Shown here one piece after another: positions 1-11,100 of a stretch of DNA of 64,000 nt (its first letter is position 1; the number at the start of each line of letters is the position of its first letter). A program made the translations under genes and the position numbers. The notes beneath the pieces are model-generated. The model was not told the origin of the DNA. It worked only from the letters and a program-made list of their open reading frames with translations, and searched no databases. Location: assembly GCA_963920705.1 (NCBI GenBank), contig OY987237.1:15778601-15842600 (forward strand). Direction: 5' to 3'. This DNA is from Odiellus spinosus. Its lineage: Eukaryota; Arthropoda; Arachnida; Opiliones; Phalangiidae.

Positions 1-1026
1 TAACAAATGTTACTATAACCAAAACACACAATTTTTTTTTATATTATAGATCTGTATTTTTAATGCTAACTATACTTACCCCTTACAAATAACGTGTTAA
101 GTATATCTTTTACACTAAATTATAGTACGAATACAGCCAATTTGAATAAACAGATGTAACTTAAAACATTTTTATAGCAAAGCGCGAAAGCTCTGACAGG
201 CTGTTTATTACGTTTCCCTCTGGGGCGTAACCTTTAAGTGCGAACATCTTTTAGGGTTCTTGACTAGCTGGTTAATATTGGCCCTCGAAAAATCGATAAT
301 TTTACCTTTTTTTTCTCTAGTTTTTACTATAATGTTATGGGATTTTAACTATGTTAGTTTTAACAGCTTCTCAAAACAAACGTAACCTACTTTCTCTCGA
401 ATGTGTTATATAGGCATATATCAAATTATCAATGTATATGTTGAAGGTTTTAGGGGAAATGCAATGTGAAATATGATCTACAGATTAGGTACAGGGTGAT
501 ACTAAAGTTTGGGGTTTAATACTGACGTTTTTAGCCAGATTAAAACTGAAGGAAAATATTTACTGGAATGAAATATAGTATTAAGTTACAAATGATTAAA
601 CCACAATATGTTTGAAACTTACATTAACAAATATCATGTATAATTCACTTATAAGAGCTTCTTCAGACACCCTGTATAAGTTTCACATAGTTATGTCAGG
701 TACAAACAGAAGTATATGTTTGAAAAGTAGGAAGTGAATAATTTTTTTTAAAACTGGCCTACTGGCAGAGGTTTTTGCACACGTTTTGAAAGTAGCATAA
801 GTTATATGTATGTATAAGTATGTGTTTTTTGGTACACTTCCCTTTTACCAAAAGTGTATATTTTTAAAGTAAATAATTTTATAAGTATATTCTTTAGAAA
901 TTTTTGGTAGCAGGAGTAAAATATATTTGGGAGTGTTACTAAATGATATATCTTTGGTGTCACTATGCAAAATCACTATTATAACGTAAAATTAAAATTA
1001 CTAAATGTTTTAAACCAAATTTACAG
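1..1026. other. Upstream region of the ZC3H4-like gene
   Basis: AT-rich DNA with no recognisable coding exon. Just before 1027 there is a good branch-point-like TACTAAA and a TTTACAG acceptor, so the 5' exon(s) of the CCCH gene should lie here or left of the window. I could not find a short exon that starts with ATG and ends in the required phase (two bases of a codon). Confidence 0.5.
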
Positions 1027-4000
1027 CGATAAACCGGAAGATGACGATGAAACTGATATAGATTTGGAAGAGGGTGAAATTTTAGATTCTGGTGAAGAAA
1101 ATGAAGTACCAGTACCACCCCCTCAAGATATTGGTTTTCAGAAAGAACCAAGCCCACTGATCCCCCAAAATGAAGCTTATCGAGAAAATGAAAATATTTA
1201 CGAAGAAAGTGATGATGATCGGAGAAGGAAAAAGAAGAAACGCCGCTCTGAAGAAGAAGAAAAGAAAGCCAAAGTAATTAAACTAAAAGATTAGGAAATT
1301 AATCTTAAGACAATTTTTTATTTAAATTATCTTTTCAGCGGTCTGGTAAGAAAGGTCGATACGTTGATCACGACCAAATTGATGAAGACAATGAAGATTT
1401 GGGCTGGACCCCTCAAAATATGTCGCAAATTAAAAGAAAATTACGTAGGGAAGACTCGCCTCATGATAGGTAGATATAATCAGTTTAAGACAAATGGAAA
1501 AGCTTTCAAAAATTTAACAATTCCTATCATTTAGCAATATGTCCGGTAACTCTGACGAAGAAGGTCAAAACTTTCGAGATTTTCGTAGCGATAACCGCAA
1601 TCGTGGAAACAACAATATGCCCAGAAATAACCGCAAAGGTCGCGGTGCTGTACGACGCCAAAGAATGTCTCAGGAAAGAAACACCAAAGGCAGGAAAAGA
1701 AAAGTTCACGAGGGAAAAAAATTTAAAAACAATACTAATCGCATTCGCGAAAAACGAGAACCGCGTCCCAAACAAATCTGCAAATATTACTTGGACGGAA
1801 AGTGTAACAAAAAGAATGAATGCCAATTTTCTCACGACATTACGCCGCATAAGAAACAAGACTTGTGCAAATTCTACTTAAATGGATTTTGTGCCAAAGC
1901 CGAGACATGCCTCTTTATGCATGATATCCTTTTTTTTTCCAACTATACCGTTTAGTTCAAAGCTTTGAATTAGATCTAAGAATAGAGTTGTTTTTTCTTA
2001 ACCAATTATGTTTACAAGATTTCCCCTGCAAATTCTACCACATGAATGGAAAGTGTAACTACGATTCATTTTGTAGATTTTCACACGCACCATTAACTGA
2101 CGAGAGTAGAATGATTCTAGAAATGGTACGCCGCAATTTTTGCTTCTCAAATCAAACTTTATCTAACCTTGAGAATTTAATTTTTTTTCTTTTCGCAGAG
2201 CTTAAAAAATGGTACTCTAGAAGAAGAAAAAGAAAGTATCGAGTGCAATACCAACGTGAACAAAGTTCAAAGACCTAGTTTACTCGGATCACCACCGCGA
2301 CACGTTAAGGAAGCCGCTGAAGAATGGCAACAAGACTTAATACAACGTCTTCAAGCTCGAGACAAGAAGATAGACTTCGGTTGCCATAACGCAATAAACC
2401 TCAATACCAGTCCAATGAAACAGCAACAGATGCAACAGCAGCAGATGCAACAACAACCTTTCATTAGGTTAGTTTTGAGAAAGACTCTGATATGCGGAAC
2501 GTTTGAATTCCGCAATCAAATGAAAATTAAATTACACAAACACTTTAGCTTAAAAGGGAATTGTGCAGAAATACCTATCTTACATTACGTGGGACTGGTT
2601 TTCATTTTCTATCTTGTAGTTATTAAAGCGTCATTATTATTCGTTTCAGGCCGGGAAATTTTTACGTTGATACTTTACAAACAACTCCGCCTAAAATTAA
2701 CATGGACATGAATAGGCTGAATATGGATATGGGAGGCAATATTATGGGCAATAATATGCCCATAAACATGATGGGAGATATGTCTGGTGGCAATGGAATG
2801 GGAAATATGATCCATCCTCAAGGTCTCGGGGATATGAATGGCACCATCATGGGCGACATGAACAATATGAATAACATGATGGGAGACTTTAACGGACCCA
2901 TGAATTGTAACATGAATGGTCCTATGAATGGACCCAGATTAGGAGGACCACTGATGGGAAACATGAACAATATGAACATGAATAATATGAACATGCAGAA
3001 TATGGGCGATATGAACATGCAGAACATGGGCGATATGAACAGGCAGAACATGGGCGATATGAACAGGCAAAATATGAATAATATGAACATGCAGAATATG
3101 GGAGATATGAATATGGTTGGTGGTAATTCCATGATGGGGAACATGAATGGTCCCAGAATGCTCCATAATATGGGTGGTGGACCCATGATGGGACCAAGCT
3201 TTCCTATGCCCTTCATGAACCAAGATCTCATGAACCAGGACAACAGGGATAATTTTACCCCACCAAGGAATAACCAAACCACTCCCGTACCCACGGACGA
3301 CGAAGAAGCTCAAGAATTCGATCAGTTCCTTCCACAGGCAAGACCCGTATCAGGTTTACAAGGAATCCAAAACGCTATTCCAGTTAACAACTTCTACGAA
3401 GACGATGAAGAGGATGTCGTGGTCGCCGGAGGAATTGATGACCAAGAAGATGACCAATACTCGGAACGTATCTTGGAAGTTAAGAAAACGGCAGTTATGG
3501 GATGCGCTGAAAAATCCGAAATGGGCCTGGAAGACTCTGAAAGCCAATCGACAATCATATCTCAAAATCAATCTCAGTCACCGACGCACGATGAAAACTC
3601 CTCCGACGCAATAACGCCGAAACCTCCCATAGCCATACCAGTCCATTTGCCCAAGAGAACGCGCGAGTTGTTTCTGAGGATACAACAACACCAAAAGAAA
3701 AATCTAAATGCAGACCGAGAAGGGCTTTCGGATAGTCAAGACAAGGATGGTGAGGAATCCAACACTTCTCTGGACAAAACCGAAGAGAAACCTACTCCCG
3801 AGATGGATACGCCAGCTACGAGTACAAAGGGGCCTGCTGAGAAGGAGCCTGAAGTGAAAGAAGAACCTATACTTCCGGAAGAAGATTACAATGAAGATGA
3901 TGAGGGTATGGACGATGAAGGTGGCAAAGCTAGCTGGTTAAGTAGTGATGAAGATGATGATAATGGAGATCAACCCTTGACTGATGTCCTGAAAAAGCTA

Positions 4001-5845
4001 CAACAAATGGTAAGACATTATTTTATTGATTTTTAGATAGGGCGAAGATAATGTACCAATATGGTTAAACACTGAAACTATATTTAACAGTGAAGAGAGT
4101 GTGAAATGTCTAAGAATTACACTCTAAAGATTGTTTTATAACTTTTTATCCTTTTTTCACAGCCTCCACCACCTAGTGTACCAAATCCAGCAGTAAAGTC
4201 CACAGTCTCCGGTCCAATAGACATTGCCAAGATGCTCAACAATATAAGGCAGCAAGCTACTCAATCTGTCAATAACAATAGCAACCAAAATAACTCTAAT
4301 AATTTCGCGGGAAGTCCAAATTTCTGGCAAAATATTTTTTCAGCAGCAATACCATTCCAAGGACAAAATAGTTGCAATTCGGGTCCTCCGCCTTTAATAC
4401 ACAACCCACCTTACACGCAAAATAGCCTCAAGGACAAAATGAGCCTATTGAACAATGCTAAGTCTAGCGCGCTCTTACCCCCTCCTTCTCTGTTAGGCCC
4501 ACCTCCGATTCACCTCCTACAACAACAAAGCTTGCTCAATAAATCATTCGATCCGCGCGACCCTAGGTTCCGCGACACTAACTCCGCTTCCAGATTAGAA
4601 AAATCTGTGGATCTTAAGAAAGTGCCTACTGCCAGAGACCCGAGACTTGGCGCGCGTGATCCCAGAATGCCCTCATCTTCGGTCGCGTCTAAGCCTACGA
4701 AAGACGAAACCAAAACAACTTCATCTCAAAGCGCTAAAACGGTCGTTATTAAAAACCTTACAAACTCTATTAAGTCACCTTCCCCGCCACCTAGCCATCA
4801 TGGTAAATCGAAGGAAAAGAGACCATCCATAGAAGGGAATCAGGACAATGATAAAAAACCAGCAGCTGGTACATCCAATTACAAACTTTATACCATTACA
4901 GTCTCTCCATTAAATTACAGTTCCTATTTGTTCGCTACGCAAAATGACAAAAAGTTACTGAATGATCCCAGGTTGAAGAAACTGTTGCAAAACACTCCCA
5001 CTAACGCCTTACAAAAATCAATCTCGCTACCATTTCCGCCGGACTTATCCAACTCGGCGTTACAAAACACCAAAAATAGCTTAGGAAGTCCTACAACGCT
5101 ACAGTCGAGTTTAAATGACCAACCAAAATTGCAAGGAAACGTAGCCAAAGCCTTACAAGAAATAAGAAGCGCCGCTACCAGAAATCTCCTTAAAAGGAAA
5201 GACTCTGTCACGGAGGTTAACGTTGAACCCAAGATGGAAGTTAAGCTCGAACCAACATCACCACCTCCAACTATCGTGAAAGACGCGAAAGAATTCCCTA
5301 TGGAACCTCCCGCTCAAACACCGAAACCCGCAACTCCACCCATTAGCCATTTGCCTAAAAACTTCACAGATCCTAGGATGGCGAGATTACATCAAATAAC
5401 TGACCCAAGACGATCGCGACACGTGGCCATACCAAAAAAAAGCGCCAAATTACAACTTCCAAAACCCCTCGACAAAGGAGATGACAATATTAAGAAAACG
5501 GACGATGCTTCGTCCGACGACAAAAATAAAACTGAACCTAAAGGTGGTAGTCTTAATCGAAAGAAAAGTTTAGACTACGCTTCTCCTTTAAACGCGTACC
5601 CGGAAACTGAAAGTTCCAGCTACAATAGTTATAACAGAAGACCTAACCCAGTTACTAGAACTCCTAAAATTAATAACGTGACTGAAAACACCTCTGATAC
5701 TCTTTCGAATCCCATTAGCATTCCAGCCCTTTCCGAACCGATGCCAATGCTAACGGACTTAACGACAGACTCCGATATCATTACTAACCAATCATTAAAA
5801 GAGGTTTTTAAAACCATAGACCCAACGGCGTCACCATTTTGTTAA
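1027..5845 (+). CDS. ZC3H4/ZC3H6-type CCCH zinc-finger protein (suppressor-of-sable family), 5' partial
   Basis: Seven exons read as one frame: 1027-1273, 1339-1469, 1535-1923, 2016-2125, 2199-2467, 2650-4009 and 4163-5845, giving about 1395 residues and ending in TAA. Order of parts: an acidic EEGE-type N-terminal segment followed by a KKKKRR basic patch; an RGR/basic stretch; three CCCH fingers (C-x7-C-x5-C-x3-H starting ICKYYLDGKC, a second starting LCKFYLNGFC, and a C-x8-C-x5-C-x3-H third starting PCKFYHMNGKC); a Met/Asn/Gly repeat region (2702-3230); acidic stretches; and a C-terminal half with repeated DPR motifs (DPRDPRF, ARDPRLGARDPRM, DPRRSRH). Finger spacing, the MHxDFPCK junction and the DPR repeats match animal ZC3H4/ZC3H6. 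Family members act in the nucleus to restrict aberrant or non-coding transcription; Drosophila su(s) is the founding insect member. The intron between exons 3 and 4 appears to be U12-type AT-AC. The start codon is not located: an ATG at 965 is in frame but lies inside intron-like sequence. Confidence 0.88.
1924..2015 (+). other. Putative U12-type AT-AC intron in the ZC3H4-like gene
   Basis: After the codons for LFMH plus one base, the sequence reads ATATCCTT, the U12 5' splice-site consensus. Upstream of the other end lies TTTTCTTAAC (1993-2002), close to the U12 branch consensus TTCCTTAAC, and 13-14 bases later an AC precedes the next exon. Splicing there gives MHEDFPCKFYH, the same length as the vertebrate MHGDFPCKLYH junction. 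No usable GT donor is nearby. A GT-AG alternative would need the AG at 2017-2018 with no partner donor and would delete one residue. Confidence 0.82.
2702..3230 (+). repeat. Coding Met/Asn/Gly repeat region in the ZC3H4-like gene
   Basis: Imperfect tandem repeats of an ATGAACATGCAGAATATGGG-like unit encode runs such as NMNMQNMGDM. The reading frame stays open throughout. The segment probably forms a disordered, low-complexity linker C-terminal to the zinc fingers. Confidence 0.85.
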
Positions 5846-6697
5846 TATATCATATGTGCAACCGGAACAATTATGGTTTATTTGGAACTGGAAACACTTC
5901 ACCTACAGTTGGACCTTTTAAATCAATTTGATCAATTTCTTTAAGGGGTACAACCTGAGATGGCGGACCCAGTTTGATAAACGTCACAGTGATCGATATT
6001 ACTTCGATGGTTTCTCTTTTTGGTCATCGGTGTGACTTATTCAAACTGGTTGATCCCTCTAAGTTCAAAATTTTCCAGTTTGATTTTTTTTTGAACAGTT
6101 AAGTGAATGATGATTATCAAGACTGAGTGGCCATTAAAAGTTGTAGGCGTGGTTTTTTTCTTATATAACGTTCTAAATACACGCAAAATAGGTTCATGAT
6201 ATCGATCATAAAATTCCTAAGTCATAATTTTTACAAAAACTTTAAAAAAAAAACTGTAAATTTCATAAATGGTGCGTATTATAAATATAAAACAATTTTT
6301 TTTTCTTCAAACAAGCTGTTTGGGAATATATTTGGAGATCTAGTCTTTTGATTTTTTGTTTCAACTTATATGAAATACTCTTCAAACATAGTTGTAGTGG
6401 TAAAAAATTGGAATAATTGTCATTTATGTATTTACTTTTTTCCTCCGACAGATTTATTTAACAGATTAAAAAAATTAGAACATGTATAGTAGTTTTCTTA
6501 TATGTAAATTTTTTGAAATAATCTTAATTCTTTTTCTACCGTTATATATATTGAGTTTTTTTTTTTTACCTGAAACAAATACTTAAATGCCGTTTATATA
6601 TGACTTAAAATTATTTAATCTAAACGTCGAAGGGTAGCTAGCTGCTTTGAAACTAAAAGAAAAAAATCCTACTTTGTAAAAATTTCATCTAAATCCA

Positions 6698-6703
6698 AAT
6701 AAA
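6698..6703 (+). terminator. Candidate polyadenylation signal of the ZC3H4-like gene
   Basis: AATAAA about 850 bases after the stop codon, in an AT-rich region before the convergent Csp 3' end. It is a candidate only, because the 3' UTR length is unknown. Confidence 0.3.
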
Positions 6704-8110
6704 ATTTGTAAAAACCTTTTCTATTCAACAGGAAATGGCTATTTTTATTTACAAGATGTTTTTTTATTTTATTTTATACGTCCTCAACAAAGACCACCCA
6801 AGAAATTTAGGTTTTTTTTTGGTTATACAAACACGTTAACAACGAAAAAACATCGATTTTTTAACAATTTTCATCATTTTCGTTAAAATGATACCTACAA
6901 TTAAACTTCTATCTGAAGATTTCATTTTGAGTTTGGCGATAATTTTAATAATACCCCAAATATTACATTAACTTCTCTATTTTTAAATATTGTAAAGTTT
7001 TGCGCTGCTAAAAAAACAAGCTAGGTATAGTTGCAAAAACGGGATCTACACACTTTTTACGGATTTAATTTAAAGCTTTTATATATATATATAAATTAAA
7101 AGTTGCGGTAACGCTACGGTATAGATGAATTTTTCAAAAATCTTCCGTCACATTTTTGCTATTTTTTCGAGAGTGATAAAGTTATTGAGATAGATAATTT
7201 CGCACGATTTTTTTTTTGTGTTTTAACTCTAAAAAAATATCAATTTTAAAGTTACTAATCTTTCTAAATTTTGTTCGCAACAAAATGAGAAAGATAAAAT
7301 TTAAATTAATAAGTCTACCTTTAATATTATTACAAAAATTGACGCGTCAAAACGTTTACGATTACTTACGGGAATTTAACGCAGAAGCCAAATTTATATC
7401 CCAATTATTGTCAAGATTCTCGCTAAAAGATTTTATCTCCGATTCGTGTACCGCATTTACAATATTTTAAATATTTGATATAAATTTAATTCATACATCG
7501 TTATCAATTTCATTTTGTTGCGACGTTAATTTATAAATCATATTTTTAGTACAGCGAAGGTTAAAAAAAGGTGCAATTGTGAACCTTATAAACAATAAGC
7601 CTATAGCTACGATGACTAGAAAAATTCCAGACATAATCCGCTTTATACTTAAAAAAATTAAAATCTAAATTACAATTAGATTGGACTTTCTCAAAAAGCG
7701 ATGTTTGGAATGTTCGTTAATGAAGGATTAGTATTTTTTAACGGGTTACGTTATCCCATAGATGAAAATATATACGGTTGTACGTACATCAATTTAGAGA
7801 GAGAGAGTGAGAGAGAGCTCAGTTTTGGAAAAACACGATTTTTGGATGGGGAGGGTCAATTTTTGAAAGAGAAATTATTTTTAACGCGTGATAGTCGGAG
7901 TAGAGATAAATTTTAACCTTTAAATTCTTCAAGCATTCATTTATAAGGTTTTTGAGAAACATTTTCATCGGGATTATTTTTGTTTCGTCTGACATTAAGG
8001 CTAAAAAACGTTCACCCTTGGTTTTTATTTATTTTTGTTTTAAATTTGAAGTTAATATTTATACGTAAGGATTGCCGCTATTTTTATTTTTTATTTTATA
8101 ATACTATAGC

Positions 8111-8116
8111 TTTATT
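8111..8116 (-). terminator. AATAAA directly after the Csp stop codon
   Basis: On the minus strand the stop TGA is followed at once by AATAAA, and further AATAAA-like words lie 20-30 bases on. If the first is used, the 3' UTR would be extremely short. Confidence 0.4.
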
Positions 8117-11100
8117 TCACTGATTGTGGACAGGGGTGCCGTGCTCCGTTTGATAGGTTACCTGTTGCGTGGAACTAAGGGTGGTTTTCTCCGTGGCTCC
8201 ATAATCTTGAGCGCCACCCGGTGGTGGCATGGCAATGGGCGCATTATCTCCTCCACCGAGCGGCTGGCTGGTCACTGGTGTCGTTTGGTTGCTTTCTTCG
8301 CTACCACTGAAATCCTCCTTTTGACGGTTCAACGGAAGCGGGGAAATTTATAACATTTTTAAATTTTTTGCGGGGATATATTTCCGGGTTACCGGGTAAT
8401 ATAACGAGAAACCAGCTTTTAAAAAATTAAACCCCAAAAGCGCCGCAAATTCCCCCGGAATAAGCTTTAATAGGGGAAATATAAGAACGTAGCTTCACCG
8501 TAAGTATATTAGTTTAGCTCCCTGTAAGTATAAACTTCAGCCAACCATTGAATGTTAGTAATAAACTTAGAAATTGATAATTTGGGTTTGATGATGCTGA
8601 TCTCGCAAGATTACATTTCTAACTTTCTTATCGCTAACAGGAGTCTTCCCTTTCATAGGGCAAACTAATTGGAACCCACTTTAATTTGTTTTTAGATGTA
8701 TGACCCCAAAATGGTAATATTAACTGTGAAGTTGAATGGAAAATGAATTAAAACGAAAAAGTTTCATTTTTTAAACGATTTCAACACTAAAAATAATACT
8801 TCTTTGTATAGTAAAACATCCAAGAAATGTCTCTGAACAGACTTCTAGAAAAGGGGGTTTCAAACAACCTTCCGCCTCATCTTGCGTTCCTTTAATATAC
8901 GAGCTAAGGATGCGTGTTTTTAAAATTCTACCAACAGATTTATTTTTATCGATTGAAAGTAGGCCACGTTAGCTAGTTACGGCTTATTTTAACTTACAGA
9001 GACCTAAAAAATATTAACTTACGATAACCACCATACATTTTGAAACAACATCACATTCAAATAAATTTACAATTTGGGGATGATTTTATAACCTTAGTAG
9101 TATTATAACGTCTAACATCAGTTATAATTTCAATCGAGCTACGTATGAACGTAAATCTGTACAGAACGCATACAGTAGACAAAAATTGTAACTTGAAATT
9201 TTTCGCAATCAAACAACCCGCCATAGATATAAATAGGCCTTACTCTAAAAAGAAGAGTAGATATTTGAAGACAAACTTAAAAAATATGAGCTTTAAAAAG
9301 CGAGTTTACGAATGAAATATATATTAAAAGCTGAAAGCTGAAGAGAACTGGAAATCAAAATAACAAAGTGTTCTAACTAATTAAAGTAACGAAGCATTCG
9401 ATGGAAAAAAACAAACCATAACGGGTGAGATGAAAATAAATTAAAACGTATAGAAAATTTATCAGCAAGCGAGAAAACCCAGGATATAGGAAAGCGTGGA
9501 AAAGCGGAGATTTTGATTTTGATTCTTTTTGGTTTTTGGTAAAATCTTTTCTCACCTTTAATCGACTCGTAACATCGTCTCTGGAAGATCCGGCATTCTC
9601 TTGTTCTTTCTGGATCATATAAATATTCCAATTTTTTTTTCTCTCATATCTTTTTGGGATATTTTTATCGGATAAGGATTAAGAGGATGATTGGATAGTG
9701 GAAAGGACCAAATAAAAGGTACTACCCCCAAAAAATAACAGCAAATTATATCGAACAACCGGATCATTTTCAAGCGCAAAATGGATTAAAGACGATATTA
9801 GGCGGAAGAGAAATCTCATCGGAGTCAAACAAATCTACGAATCTTCGTTAAAGGGAGAATGAAAGTACCCAACAACACAGGGGCCCCAAATTTCAAATTA
9901 GCCCCCCAAAATTTTTAAAAAATACACTTGTTTCCCCAGAACCCCCCCTGAATAGCCCCACGAATCGCCCAGATTAGCCTCCCCAATTTGAAGATCCTAG
10001 CGACGCCCCTGCAACAATTGGTTTTCTATCAATTCTTTTAAATATGCCTAATTTTAACAGTATCCATGGAGAACAAAATATCGTTGGCTCACGTTTTGTT
10101 TCCCAATGTAACTTGCGCTTGCTATATTTTCCCTTTATTGAAGGTTTTTGATTGATCTAAATATGAATTATCCGTGAACTAATGAGACGTACAAAAAAAA
10201 GTTAAATACGCGGTTGGGCGGGGACTAGAAAAAGTGTTGCGGGCGTCCTTTCTGGGTTTGCGCAAAATTTTCGAAGCGAGATTCCCTGACTTTTAAAGGT
10301 TTTCCCTGACCATTTATGAACAATTTTTGCTCATTTTAAATTCCCTAACTTTTCCAGAACTGTAAAAGTGTGACTATCTGAGATTTGTAGAGCTTTATTA
10401 AACTCCTTTTTATTCGCTTAGCGGACGACATTGGCAATAAATTGTACAGAAAGGGAAGATAATTTTCAAGGGGAAGATTCTTGAGCAGCGATAAACTTCA
10501 GAAATAAATCCCCTTTATGAACTAAAACTTCTCGCAACATCTTATAATCCATTTTAATCGCTTCAAATAATCTTTAGGATTAAAAAGATTCATGCGCTTG
10601 ATAACCAAAATAAAACTGCCATTCAAATATTAAAATTAAAATTAGCAGCATGATCACCAAAAATAAACACAATAAAATCGGCTAGATGATAACGGATATT
10701 CTCTACGATGGCGAGTTAAAACTAATACGACATCTCTTATATCTCATCACGATTTAGGCCTAATCTCAATGATAGATAAGAGTTTTCATAATAATAATAA
10801 GCGGTTCAAAAACTAAACGAATCTCGATCATCAAGTTTTTTCTTTTTGATGGAAAGTAATCAAACATGCAAGAATTTTTTTCTTCTCTCAACCGGAGAGA
10901 GTCGTATAACGTACGATAAAATAAGAAAAAAGGTTTTGTACTCACTTTTAAATTGCAATAATCGCCGGAATCTTCTGGAGGTGGAGGTTTGCACTTCCCG
11001 CAACAGAAATTGCAGCAGCAACAAAAACAGCAGCAAAGATAACATCCAGTGATGACGCCGCAGAATATAAATAAGGCCTGAAAAAATATTAGAACAATAG

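Larger units (their letters stand above)
5846..8116. other. Convergent intergenic region with 3' ends of two genes
   Basis: AT-rich, with no convincing gene. It contains the 3' end of the plus-strand CCCH gene (candidate AATAAA at 6698-6703) and of minus-strand Csp (AATAAA read on the minus strand at 8116-8111, directly after the TGA stop). Two open frames at 7216-7470 and 7701-7916 are AT-rich, lack family features and are probably chance. Confidence 0.5.
8318..10945 (-). other. Last Csp intron, with repeat fragments
   Basis: A 2.6-kb intron. It holds a copy of the dispersed AAAGGGAGAATG repeat interrupted by a 134-bp CAGGGG-ended element (9878-10011) and a fragment of the CCCTGACC-rich family (10279-10372). 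The remainder is AT-rich, with no exon I can support. Confidence 0.5.

Noticed and set aside
965-1026. ATG at 965 as the start of the ZC3H4-like protein
   Set aside because: The 62 bases before 1027 read like an intron 3' end (TACTAAA branch word, TTTACAG acceptor) and encode an AT-driven peptide unlike the family, so the acceptor at 1027 is preferred.
2818-3313. Minus-strand frames opposite the Met/Asn/Gly region
   Set aside because: Shadows of the coding repeat; the plus strand is the validated exon.
7216-7916. Open frames at 7216-7470 and 7701-7916 as small genes
   Set aside because: AT-rich composition, Lys/Phe/Ile-heavy peptides, no recognisable motif and no splice context.
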